From a virus: a stretch of 25,731 bases of DNA. Positions 1 through 7,570 of the stretch are shown here, piece by piece. Under the pieces are notes generated by a model. The model was not told the origin of the DNA. It saw only the letters and a program-made list of their open reading frames with translations, and did not search any database. A program made the translations under genes and the position numbers. Each line of letters begins with the position of its first letter. The stretch's first letter is position 1. The DNA lies in the IMG/VR virus record IMGVR_UViG_3300032156_000069, positions 1 through 25,731 of that record; one strand, written 5' to 3'.

Positions 1-3000
1 GCAGTTAAAGTACCGGTGCAAGAACCCATACCAACAAAGAAAGTAACAATAGGTGCAAAGAAACCAAAGATCTATAACTCCGAAGGCGATGATGTTAAGA
101 AGTATTTAACGAGCAAATATGGGGATTTAGTACCCATATATCATAATGGTGCAGATTTAGATTTAACCAAGCAACAACTTCAGTCTAATTGGTTGGGTAG
201 AGCAGCATCCAAACAGTTATATTTTACGATAGGATCTCCGGCTTATGAAGGTAGGGGAGCTACATACAAGTTTGAAGTACCGGTTGATTTTTTATTAAAG
301 AACGCAGATCCGGATTTTGAAGATGCAAAGATTGATGATCCCTACTTTTTGAAGAAATACGGTGTTAGTGCTAATGATCTTGATATGGGTACGAGAGCTT
401 GGACAGATTATATAAACACATCAACGGATAAAAACCCTATACAGATAATGTTTAATAACACAGATGAATCTACTTTTAAGATGCCTAACGAATACTTTGT
501 TAGTAAGACGATAGAAAAGACCGGAGAAGTTGTAACTAAAGAGAAGGTAACGATAGGAGAAAAAAAGAAGTTGCCTCCACACCTACAGAAGTTTGTTGAT
601 AAAGCCAACGGTGTTTCAGTAGAGGAAATAAACATTCCCGGATACAGCCCGGAAGCTCCTACAGAGGTAAGACAAACAGTAACCATAGGATCTAAAAAGA
701 TTCCAACGGTAGATACCGGAACTATTTATAAATACCGTGTTGGTAATAGGATGCAGAAGGTTACGGTTACACCGGAAGTTAGATCCAAGATAGATAAAGC
801 AAAAGAACTTGGTGCGTTAGCATTTGAAAAAGGTATCAAAGCTCCGGCACAAGATCCGGAACTACAAAAACTACAGGTAGGGTTGCAGGTAGGAGAATCA
901 ATCCCATTGTTAATGGAATGGAAACAAGCATGGGATAAGGCAAATATGGCAAAAGGATCGCAGTTTGGACAGAAAACACCATCCGGCACAGGGGATGTAG
1001 GAGGTTATGCTAACAGGGACATTGAACTAAAGGAAATGTTTGGTGAAAGTTATGACAAGATCAGACCTATTGAGATGCCGGAGATTACACAACTTGCAAG
1101 GGAACTCTTAGGGAAAACTCCAACAGTTAAAAACTTTAGAATGAATGCACTTGGATATTTCAAGGTAGGAGATATTGTTTTAAGACCAAGCATATTCAAA
1201 GATCCATTCTTGGCTCGTAGGGTTTTGGCACATGAAATTGGACACGCAACCGATTGGCTTCCGGACTACACATTGGCAAGAGGAAACGAACTTGGCAGAA
1301 TCGGAACACTAAGGGACTTTTTAAGAGGAAGTTTTAGCGATCCGGAAACAGAAAAGAAGATAGATGATCTAACAAAAGAACTTAAAGACTTGCAGGAGAA
1401 ACGCAGAACATTAAAAGAACCGGTATTAGATGAACAAGGCAAACAAGTTATAGAAAACCAAAAGCCTAAATATATCATTTCTGATACCGGTGCAGATAAG
1501 AGTTTGTTAGCAAGAATAAAAGAGCTTAACAAAGAAGTTGATAAGTTGCAGGAAAACTCTATTAAAGACAAAGAGATCCGAAAGGAACTCAAAGATTGGA
1601 CACAGTATTGGAAACCATTTGATGAAAGCAAGGTTTCAGATCATTACCAACAATATAGGTACTCATCAGTTGAACTTTATGCTGATGCGATCTCCGGACT
1701 ATTTAATGATCCGGAAACATTGAAGATAAAAGCTCCGAAGTTTTGGGATGCTTATTTCAAATTTTTAGATAGAAAACCACAGGTTGAAAAAGCATTTTCA
1801 GATCTCCAAACCTTAATAAATGCCAAAGGCGATACCCTATATAAACGCAGAGATGAGTTTTTAGATAAAGCCTATAAGGATGCGGAGGCTAAGTTTGTAG
1901 CCAAAGAACTTGAACATCAACAAAGAAAAACAAGTGTATGGATGGATATAAGAACCTTATTTGACAGTAAAAACGCTAAGATCATAAGTCAGGTAAGGGA
2001 ATCCATTAAGCAGGGAGCAATAGTATCTGATCAAAAGAACCCGGAGATCTTGCTTGAAGATCTGCAATACATTGATTCTTATATAAAAAATAAGATTGAG
2101 GATTTATACCAACCGGTTAAGGATAAAACATCGGAAGTTGAGGATGGTTGGAATAAACTTGGAAAGATTTTACAACTTGAAAGAGCCATAAATGAAAGAG
2201 GGGAGATGGCAAATCCCGGAGGTTATGATCCAAAGACGGCACAGGAACAGTTAGATTATATGCAAAGAACCATACCGGCTAAGGATTGGGATAAACTCCA
2301 AAGTGCCAAAGACGATTTTAGAAAAGCAACGCAATCACTTGTAACCGAAGCCGAAAAAGCAGGGTTTTACAGACCGGAGATGATCCAAGAAATGAAAGCT
2401 AACCCGGCTTATGCAACATTCCAAGTTATAGATTATCTTGATACTTATGTGTCCCCATCGGTACACAGACAACTTGGAACTCTCAAGGATATTGCAAATC
2501 CGGCAACATCTTCTGTTATCAAAGCCATTAGCCTTTTGAGAGCTATTGAAAGAAACAACGCCAAGTTAACAACGATAGATTACATAAAAGAGAATCATTC
2601 GGATGAAATAATTGAAGCTCCTACACATTGGAACGGCAGAACTCAAGTTGTTACCGAAAGAAAAATGCCGGGAATGGATCTTGTAATGGTACGAGATCAA
2701 GGAAAACTCAAGGGATATTATATTGATCCCTACATCGCAAGAGGTCTTAATAATATGTCCGATCCGGCAATAAGAGCAATGTCCGGGATTATGAGAGTTA
2801 TATCCGGAGCATCCTTTTACAGACCACTTTTCACATCCGTCAACTTGGGTTTCCAAACCTATAACATCACCAAAGACTTTTTGAGATATTGGAAAAACTT
2901 ACCGGATGAAACATTAGGTCAGGCAATAAAGTCATTCCCAAAGACTTTAGGATTTTATAAGAAAGCGGTTAAACCATCTTGGGATCGTGCAATGAATCAG

Positions 3001-4470
3001 AGAAACGATCTTATTAAAGAAATGGAGGACATGAAGGTTTTAGGTCTTACCTACAATAACATCGCTAAAAACTTTGATCCGGAAGATGCACAGATTGAAA
3101 GAACATTGCAAAAAATTGGTCTTGGAAAGCCAAAAGATACAAGTCCGGCTTGGAAGAAACCATTTATAAAACTTTGGGATACTTTAGAAATCTTTGGAAA
3201 CTTTATAGAAACTCTACCAAAAGTAGCAGGATACCAACAGTTAAAAGGTGCAATGCCGGAAAGGGAACTTGTCCACTTTGTACGAACAAGACTTGGATCA
3301 CCAAACTTTAGAGAAACCGGTGCTGCAACTCCCGTAACCAATAGTATGTTTCTATTTTCAAATGCTATTAAAGAGGGAATAAAAACAGACTACGGTGCTG
3401 CAACAGCTCCAAAGACTAAATCCGGTTATTGGTTTAAGACATTCTTGGTTGATGTGATGCCAAAACTTCTGATGATTATGGCAGCCTATGGTGTTTTTGG
3501 AAAGAAAGTCAAAGAAATGATGGATAATGCAAGTGAATACGACAAGACCAACTACACGATTGTTCCTCTCGGACTTGATAAGAACGGGAAGGGTGTTTAT
3601 ATCAGAATCCCACACGATGAGTCCGGTAGACTTGTATCCGGTCTTATTTGGAAATTTCTTAATGCCGGGAATAGAAAAGATCTAAGACTTGATGATCTTG
3701 CCGATGTGTTTGCATTTTTAGCAGGTAATGTACCAAGCGAAACTCCGGCTTTTACAGCAATGGGTGCAATAACACAGTTTCTATCCGGGAAGAATCCTTA
3801 CGATTCTTTTAGAGGTAGAAACATAATATCCGATAAAGCATTTGCAGCCGGGTGGAAATATAGTTTACCGGAGTTTGCTAATTGGCTTATACAAAATCAG
3901 GGTGGTGGCATCATCCTTCCAAGTTACACTCCAAGTGATGCAGAGATGACGACACTACAAAAAGCCTTAAATATCCCGGTACTTTCCAATATCATCGGCA
4001 GGTGGATCAAGGTTTCAGACTACGGTAAGACCGAACAACTAAGGGAAATAACTGCCAAAGTAGCAAGGGAAAAGGCTAAGGTATCAATTGAGGAGGACAA
4101 GAGGATTCAACAGGCACTTGATGAGTACAAGAAAAGTGATAAATCCGATGCTGCATACAACAAGATAGAAGATAAACTTATAGATTATATTTACGATCAA
4201 AACCCGGATCTACCTCTACCGGATGTAAGAGCCAAAGTAAAAGTTGCACAAAAGAAATTAAACATTGCAGTAATAAGAGGAAAAGCAGATCCGCAGGTCA
4301 ACGCCTTAATATCTGCTGTAACCAACGATGCCAAAGCAGAACTTCTTGTAACCATTCTTTCCGGAATGGACAAGAAAGAAGCGGATGATTTTACCGGTGA
4401 GATGTTAGACGAAAAAATAATAAGTAATGATGTACTTGATAAGTACGATAGGTTACAGGAGGGCAAATGA
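1..4470 (+). CDS. Large polyvalent virion protein with zincin domain (5' partial)
   Basis: The frame is open from base 1 with no convincing start, so the N-terminus lies upstream; a GTG at 16 is only the first in-frame start-like codon (numbering below is from it). Seen: three copies of a VTIG(A/E/S)KK motif near residues 10, 178 and 222; a charged region; a metallopeptidase signature H406-E407-I-G-H410 with a plausible third zinc ligand E553 in SSVELYADAIS; long helical, coiled-coil-prone stretches (about 440-530 and 600-800); and a C-terminal half with hydrophobic segments, such as one near 1150. The organisation resembles the 'large polyvalent protein' family, and the C-terminal half recalls LPD38-type domains. 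Such proteins are thought to be packaged and injected with phage DNA. The segment about 25-150 (VPIYHNG, LYFTIG) faintly recalls ADP-ribosyltransferase-like modules, but this is a guess. It overlaps the next gene by ATGA. Confidence 0.8.
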   Translation, partial: AVKVPVQEPIPTKKVTIGAKKPKIYNSEGDDVKKYLTSKYGDLVPIYHNGADLDLTKQQLQSNWLGRAASKQLYFTIGSPAYEGRGATYKFEVPVDFLLKNADPDFEDAKIDDPYFLKKYGVSANDLDMGTRAWTDYINTSTDKNPIQIMFNNTDESTFKMPNEYFVSKTIEKTGEVVTKEKVTIGEKKKLPPHLQKFVDKANGVSVEEINIPGYSPEAPTEVRQTVTIGSKKIPTVDTGTIYKYRVGNRMQKVTVTPEVRSKIDKAKELGALAFEKGIKAPAQDPELQKLQVGLQVGESIPLLMEWKQAWDKANMAKGSQFGQKTPSGTGDVGGYANRDIELKEMFGESYDKIRPIEMPEITQLARELLGKTPTVKNFRMNALGYFKVGDIVLRPSIFKDPFLARRVLAHEIGHATDWLPDYTLARGNELGRIGTLRDFLRGSFSDPETEKKIDDLTKELKDLQEKRRTLKEPVLDEQGKQVIENQKPKYIISDTGADKSLLARIKELNKEVDKLQENSIKDKEIRKELKDWTQYWKPFDESKVSDHYQQYRYSSVELYADAISGLFNDPETLKIKAPKFWDAYFKFLDRKPQVEKAFSDLQTLINAKGDTLYKRRDEFLDKAYKDAEAKFVAKELEHQQRKTSVWMDIRTLFDSKNAKIISQVRESIKQGAIVSDQKNPEILLEDLQYIDSYIKNKIEDLYQPVKDKTSEVEDGWNKLGKILQLERAINERGEMANPGGYDPKTAQEQLDYMQRTIPAKDWDKLQSAKDDFRKATQSLVTEAEKAGFYRPEMIQEMKANPAYATFQVIDYLDTYVSPSVHRQLGTLKDIANPATSSVIKAISLLRAIERNNAKLTTIDYIKENHSDEIIEAPTHWNGRTQVVTERKMPGMDLVMVRDQGKLKGYYIDPYIARGLNNMSDPAIRAMSGIMRVISGASFYRPLFTSVNLGFQTYNITKDFLRYWKNLPDETLGQAIKSFPKTLGFYKKAVKPSWDRAMNQRNDLIKEMEDMKVLGLTYNNIAKNFDPEDAQIERTLQKIGLGKPKDTSPAWKKPFIKLWDTLEIFGNFIETLPKVAGYQQLKGAMPERELVHFVRTRLGSPNFRETGAATPVTNSMFLFSNAIKEGIKTDYGAATAPKTKSGYWFKTFLVDVMPKLLMIMAAYGVFGKKVKEMMDNASEYDKTNYTIVPLGLDKNGKGVYIRIPHDESGRLVSGLIWKFLNAGNRKDLRLDDLADVFAFLAGNVPSETPAFTAMGAITQFLSGKNPYDSFRGRNIISDKAFAAGWKYSLPEFANWLIQNQGGGIILPSYTPSDAEMTTLQKALNIPVLSNIIGRWIKVSDYGKTEQLREITAKVAREKAKVSIEEDKRIQQALDEYKKSDKSDAAYNKIEDKLIDYIYDQNPDLPLPDVRAKVKVAQKKLNIAVIRGKADPQVNALISAVTNDAKAELLVTILSGMDKKEADDFTGEMLDEKIISNDVLDKYDRLQEGK

Positions 4471-4742
4471 TAAAAGACAATAATACCATTAAAGATTGGC
4501 TTTATAACAATTCTTGGAACTTAATAATTACATTTGTAATGGTCGTGCTTGGTTTCGCACTTCTCAAGTTTCAGGTAGACGCTACAGTAATAACAGTTAA
4601 TAGGATGCAGGAACAGTTAAATAAATATCCTTCCGAACAATACTTTGAATTAAAGTTTAAGACTCAAGATGAAAAGATGACTTCTTTAGAAAAAAAGCTA
4701 GATGAAATGAACACAGATTTGAAAAAACATATGGGTGAGTGA
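4467..4742 (+). CDS. Small membrane protein with coiled-coil tail, lysis-cassette type
   Basis: A 91-residue protein. Residues about 17-36 (NLIITFVMVVLGFALLKF) form one strong transmembrane segment; the remainder is charged and heptad-like (MTSLEKKLDEMNTDLKKHM), so a short cytoplasmic N-terminus, one membrane span and an exposed coiled coil are expected. The start codon overlaps the previous stop (ATGA) and follows an excellent CAGGAGGGCAA ribosome site. Its place directly before the endolysin suggests a holin, spanin-like or lysis-accessory role, but no family signature proves it. A structural membrane protein linked to the upstream virion gene is the alternative. Confidence 0.75.
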   Translation: MIKDNNTIKDWLYNNSWNLIITFVMVVLGFALLKFQVDATVITVNRMQEQLNKYPSEQYFELKFKTQDEKMTSLEKKLDEMNTDLKKHMGE

Positions 4743-4778
4743 TTTGCTTAGTAGGTTAAATGAAAGGATAATTAAGTT

Positions 4779-5840
4779 ATGATCAAAGGCATTGATATAT
4801 CTCAATGGCAGGGTGCAGTAGATTTTTCCAAAGTTAAAACCGTGTGTGATTTTGTTGTCATAAAGGCAACGGAGGGATCAACCTTTATTGATCCTAAGTT
4901 TTCAGCCAATCAATCCGGGACAAGATCTTCCGGGATGCTTCTTGGTTACTACTGTTATACAAGACCGGATCTTGGAAACACGGTTGAATCGGAGGTTGAT
5001 TTCCTACTTAGAACAATTGGCGATCTTAAAGCCGGTGAGGTCATATTTTTAGACTATGAAGTTTCCTATGCAAAGCCGGTAGCATGGTGCAAAGCATGGC
5101 TTGATTATCTTTCCAAAAAGTTAGGTGGTTACAAGGGTTTGGTTTATCTAAATCAGAGTCTATTAAATGGCAATGATTGGTCGGGAGTGATAAGTGCCGG
5201 ATATGGTCTTTGGTTAGCGGTTTATGACTATAATACCAATTCTCCTATGCCTCAAACTAAGTGGGGACTTATGGCTTTTAGGCAATACAGCAACCGGGAA
5301 GTTATCACCGGAATATCAGCAGCCGTAGACGGTAATGTGTTTTATGGCGACAGGACAGCATATAAGAAGTATGGGTACAACTTAGTTACCATCCCGGAAA
5401 CACCACCGATAACACCGCCATCAAGTGAAGAAATAATTGCCGGACTTGAAAGGAAGTTACAGGAATCAACCGATCAGTTAATTGAGGCAACCCAAACCTT
5501 ATCCCGGATAACTACGGACTATAAGAACTATCAAGACCGTACAGTTTTGGAGATTTCCCAAAAGAACACGCAGATTGAATCTATGCAGAAAACCAATGCA
5601 GATCTAACATCGCAACTAAGTATCATGTCCAAACAGGTAGAAGATGCCACAAAAGAGAGAAAGATTGCTGTAGATGCCGTACAGCCTCTAAAAGATGCCA
5701 ACAAAAAGCTAATGGAGGAAGAAGCTATTTTACAAAAGGAATTGGACAGATTAAATGCAAAACTCCTAAAGAAACTTAAAGGTTACTCAAAAAGTGAACT
5801 GTTTAGAGCTTATTTTGGAAAGTATCCGGACAAGTATTAA
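4779..5840 (+). CDS. GH25 endolysin (N-acetylmuramidase)
   Basis: A 353-residue glycoside hydrolase family 25 lysozyme, which cleaves the beta-1,4 bond between N-acetylmuramic acid and N-acetylglucosamine in peptidoglycan. Seen: N-terminal GIDISQWQG with catalytic-site D6, FLDYE with D92 and E94, and AVDGNVF with D184, in the order and spacing typical of GH25. The catalytic domain fills residues 1-195; after a proline-rich linker (about 205-215) comes a long coiled coil (about 220-335) and a short C-terminal SELFRAYFGKYPDKY segment instead of a recognised cell-wall-binding repeat. There is no signal peptide, so export probably depends on a holin. A GAAAGGA ribosome site lies 10 bases before the ATG. 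The two flanking small membrane proteins complete a lysis cassette. Confidence 0.92.
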   Translation: MIKGIDISQWQGAVDFSKVKTVCDFVVIKATEGSTFIDPKFSANQSGTRSSGMLLGYYCYTRPDLGNTVESEVDFLLRTIGDLKAGEVIFLDYEVSYAKPVAWCKAWLDYLSKKLGGYKGLVYLNQSLLNGNDWSGVISAGYGLWLAVYDYNTNSPMPQTKWGLMAFRQYSNREVITGISAAVDGNVFYGDRTAYKKYGYNLVTIPETPPITPPSSEEIIAGLERKLQESTDQLIEATQTLSRITTDYKNYQDRTVLEISQKNTQIESMQKTNADLTSQLSIMSKQVEDATKERKIAVDAVQPLKDANKKLMEEEAILQKELDRLNAKLLKKLKGYSKSELFRAYFGKYPDKY

Positions 5841-5854
5841 GGTAGGTGATATTT

Positions 5855-6058
5855 ATGGATATTGCAGAGATCCTATTAAGCAAAAAATTTATCTTTGCTC
5901 TTGTTGCTTTGGTAATGGGTTTTGTATTGGTCTTATTAGATAAGACTACATCCGACATTTTTTTCAAGTTTGTTGAGTGGGTTGGCGGAATATATGTAGC
6001 TGGGAACATCTCGGATAAGATTAACGATACACGAAAAGAGATTGCAGATCTAAAATAA
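5855..6058 (+). CDS. Small holin-like membrane protein
   Basis: 67 residues from the ATG at 5855, preferred over an upstream in-frame GTG at 5846 because AGGTAGGTG lies at the right distance before the ATG. Residues about 10-30 (FIFALVALVMGFVLVLLD) are a clear membrane span; a second, weaker amphipathic stretch around 40-53 (FVEWVGGIYVAGNI) may associate with the membrane; the C-terminus is charged (SDKINDTRKEIADLK). Size and place right after the endolysin fit a holin, but no specific family is recognised. It is the last gene before a strong terminator, so it closes the late transcript. Confidence 0.75.
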   Translation: MDIAEILLSKKFIFALVALVMGFVLVLLDKTTSDIFFKFVEWVGGIYVAGNISDKINDTRKEIADLK

Positions 6059-6100
6059 TTTTGATATAAATAAAAAACCAATCCGAAAGGTGCGGTATTG

Positions 6101-6132
6101 AGAAGCATCCGCAAGGGTGCTTTTCTTTTTTT
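6101..6132 (+). terminator. Rho-independent terminator after lysis genes
   Basis: AAGCATCC-GCAA-GGGTGCTT forms an 8-bp stem (one G-T pair) with a tetraloop, followed by a T-rich run (TTTTCTTTTTTT). It lies 43 bases after the stop of the holin-like gene and before a new small gene, so it probably ends the late operon. Confidence 0.85.
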
Positions 6133-6154
6133 GTGAAAACTAACCTTCTATAAT
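6128..6154 (+). promoter_or_regulatory. Possible sigma70-type promoter
   Basis: A perfect TATAAT (6149-6154) sits 22 bases before a gene that has its own AAAGGAG ribosome site, just after a terminator. The -35 region is poor: only the T-rich tail of the terminator lies at the proper distance. Context supports a new transcript start here, sequence only partly. Confidence 0.35.
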
Positions 6155-6175
6155 ATGCAGTAAAAGGAGATTGAA

Positions 6176-6319
6176 ATGACTAAACAAGAAATAGTTGAAG
6201 AATTGGTACGATTGTATCGCCTCCAAGATGAAGGAAAGAATGTTAGTAAACTCATCCGGGAATTAGAAGAAAGATTGTGTGAACTAATGGGATGCGAAAA
6301 TAATGGACAGGAAGAATGA
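6176..6319 (+). CDS. Small hypothetical protein, 47 aa
   Basis: ATG at 6176 follows AAAAGGAG with good spacing. The product is short, charged and almost wholly helical (begins MTKQEIVEELVRLYRLQDEG, with a second helix around ISKLIRELEERL-like residues 22-38). No family is recognised. It sits alone between two terminators (6101 and 6325) and so is probably a monocistronic transcript. Its first residues TKQE match the start of the odd reading frame at 7079, which may be chance or a hint of relatedness. Confidence 0.6.
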   Translation: MTKQEIVEELVRLYRLQDEGKNVSKLIRELEERLCELMGCENNGQEE

Positions 6320-6324
6320 GAGTG

Positions 6325-6369
6325 ATCCCCGTTTTCTAAAATTGAGAAAGAAGGCGGGGATTTTCTTTT
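6325..6369 (+). terminator. Rho-independent terminator
   Basis: ATCCCCG (6325-6331) pairs with CGGGGAT (6355-6361); inside, TTTTCT pairs with AGAAAG around a short loop. A T-rich tail (TTTTCTTTT) follows. It begins six bases after the stop of the 47-residue gene. Confidence 0.8.
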
Positions 6370-6510
6370 GGAAACAACACAGCCACCGGATTACTCCAAT
6401 GGCTGTTGGTTGCTCCCGGCATATTTCTATGCAAGGATTAGTTCGTGAGAACCAATCACAGTCTACAACAAAAAAGAGAAAATAGCACACCTTAGTTGGT
6501 GTGTTTTTTT
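6370..6510 (+). ncRNA. Possible small RNA or minigenes between two terminators
   Basis: About 140 bases between two terminators hold no ORF of normal size. They contain a 7-bp hairpin ACAGCCA (6379-6385)/TGGCTGT (6400-6406), a small GTGA/TCAC hairpin from 6445, and a competing TTGGTT/AACCAA pairing, then the 6486 terminator. Two overlapping minigenes are also possible: TTG at 6368 to TGA at 6448 (26 residues, METTQPPDYSNGCW start) and GTG at 6445 to TAG at 6495 (16 residues). The sequence cannot decide between RNA and peptides, and no promoter is obvious. Confidence 0.3.
6486..6510 (+). terminator. Rho-independent terminator
   Basis: CACACC-TTAGTT-GGTGTG is a perfect 6-bp hairpin followed at once by seven T. 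It ends six bases before the ATG of the next gene, an unusually tight arrangement. Confidence 0.75.
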
Positions 6511-6516
6511 GTACCT

Positions 6517-6747
6517 ATGAGTAACAAACTAAAGAAAGACAATAGAAGAATAAAAGCCGACTTTCTAAACGAATACTTTTTCCCTAACGCAACAGGATAT
6601 GAAGCCAAAGAAGTCGGTAAATGGATTTTGGTTAGACAATGGCAAACTGACCATTGGGTAGTTGCCATTTGGAGTAAAGAAGCATATCAAAAATCGCAAG
6701 ATTATTACCATGAACATCAACAAAGTTTGATAGAAGATTCCGGCTGA
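6517..6747 (+). CDS. Hypothetical phage protein, 76 aa
   Basis: ATG at 6517 (MSNKLKKDN) is preferred over an in-frame GTG at 6496 that lies inside the terminator hairpin. The product is soluble, aromatic-rich and mixed alpha/beta (EVGKWILVRQW, HWVVAIWSKEAYQKSQDYY). No family is recognised, though small proteins of this look are common in phage early regions. No Shine-Dalgarno site is visible before the ATG, and the T-run of a terminator lies directly upstream, so how it is transcribed and translated is unclear; read-through of the terminator is one possibility. Confidence 0.6.
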   Translation: MSNKLKKDNRRIKADFLNEYFFPNATGYEAKEVGKWILVRQWQTDHWVVAIWSKEAYQKSQDYYHEHQQSLIEDSG

Positions 6748-6794
6748 AATAAACCGGATAGTTACCTGATGGTTGATCTACCACCTCTAAACTA

Positions 6795-7040
6795 AGTCAT
6801 AACGGAAAGACTATAAAAGACGATAGGAGGAAACAGATCCGGTGAAGTTGTCCCTGCATACTTCATCAAAAAGGATTAGCGAACAATAGTTGTACCATCA
6901 CGACTACGCTTCTTCTAACTAAGGGCATAGAGCCATTAGAGTAGTTTCTTGTAGTGATATGGTAAGTATTGCCGACAATTAAAGCGGATCAACAATACAA
7001 GATAAACAGAAAGAAATTCCTGTTTGCGGTTTCTGTTATC
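6795..7040 (+). ncRNA. Highly foldable gene-free region, candidate structured RNA
   Basis: From 6748 to 7078 no gene is seen on either strand, yet local helices follow one another: GATCC/GGATT (6836-6840/6873-6877) enclosing TGAAGT/ACTTCA (6843-6848/6860-6865); TACCATCAC (6893-6901) with GTGATATGGTA (6954-6964), enclosing GACTAC/GTAGTT (6902-6907/6941-6946), TCTAA/TTAGA (6914-6918/6936-6940) and GGC/GCC; GTATTG/CAATAC (6966-6971/6993-6998) enclosing CCG/CGG; and GATAAACAGAAA (7001-7012) with TTTCTGTTATC (7030-7040). The nested arrangement suggests a structured noncoding RNA or long leader of about 250 bases. It matches no RNA class I know. Strand is inferred from neighbouring genes. Confidence 0.4.
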
Positions 7041-7078
7041 CCTGTATTAAGTTAATACCACTAACCTAAGTTAAAACT

Positions 7079-7252
7079 CTGACTAAACAAGAACTTAAAA
7101 TCTTATATAAAGCCGGAAAGATTCAATCAAAGGATTATTTTTTGGCACTTGGTAGGATTATCAGATCCGAAACTCCGGATTTTCCTGTTCCCGATAAAAG
7201 TGTAGATATTTTGGCGATTTTTGATGGTAAATTACCGTTGTTTAAGGTTTGA
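7079..7252 (+). CDS. Probable small protein with non-standard CTG start
   Basis: An open frame of 57 codons with gene-like composition, read as (M)TKQELKILYKAGKIQSKDYF and ending KLPLFKV. It has no ATG, GTG or TTG near its start: the only fitting codon is CTG at 7079, which gives an N-terminus like that of the 6176 gene; the next in-frame TTG (in DYFLALG) would remove a third of the frame. No ribosome site precedes it. It begins 38 bases after the foldable RNA region and its stop codon overlaps the -35 box of the next promoter. It may be translated from CTG or be a decayed gene. Confidence 0.4.
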   Translation: MTKQELKILYKAGKIQSKDYFLALGRIIRSETPDFPVPDKSVDILAIFDGKLPLFKV

Positions 7253-7284
7253 CATCAGGATTTAATTAGAGTATACTCTGTCCA
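7249..7284 (+). promoter_or_regulatory. Strong sigma70-type promoter, apparently leaderless
   Basis: TTGACA (7249-7254), a 17-base spacer, TATACT (7272-7277). Six bases separate the -10 box from the ATG at 7284, so the expected first base of the transcript is the A of the ATG. A perfect 12-base palindrome AGAGTATACTCT (7268-7279) covers the -10 box and may be a repressor operator. Confidence 0.75.
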
Positions 7285-7559
7285 TGAGTAAAATATTCAA
7301 GTTACCAAAAGCTCATTGTAATCAATGTGGCTATACATGGACACCACGACTTGAAGTTATCGGTCTTTGTCCCCATTGCAAAAGTCCGTATTTTGATCAG
7401 CCAAAAAAGGAAAAAGGAACGACACCATTCAGACAATATAGAATAGACGGTGGAGAACTTTCCTATAGATCATGGCGTAATAGGAACAAAGAGTTAAGGA
7501 TTGAAAAGGAAAAAATGGTTACTTTAGCCCAATCAAGTAATAAATTGCCGGTGGAATAA
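7284..7559 (+). CDS. Zinc-ribbon protein
   Basis: A 91-residue protein with four cysteines in zinc-ribbon spacing: C12-X2-C15 and C29-X2-C32 (HCNQCGYTWTPR, GLCPHCKSPYFDQP). After the ribbon, a charged basic tail (about residues 38-80, with SYRSWRNRNKELRIEKEK) probably forms a helix. Family members of this type are small nucleic-acid-binding or protein-binding modules; no enzymatic role is suggested. The ATG has no Shine-Dalgarno site and lies at the predicted transcript start, so it should be translated from a leaderless mRNA. It is the first gene of the early-type operon that continues with the annealing protein 11 bases downstream. Confidence 0.75.
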   Translation: MSKIFKLPKAHCNQCGYTWTPRLEVIGLCPHCKSPYFDQPKKEKGTTPFRQYRIDGGELSYRSWRNRNKELRIEKEKMVTLAQSSNKLPVE

Positions 7560-7570
7560 CCCGGAAGAAA

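Noticed and set aside
6303-6485. 60-codon frame MDRKNESDPRFLKL on the + strand
   Set aside because: It starts inside the 47-residue gene, crosses a strong terminator hairpin and has an unlikely basic composition.
6748-7080. tRNA or group I intron in the gene-free region
   Set aside because: No T-arm GTTCRA pattern with matching acceptor stem and no P7/S-type intron core could be found.
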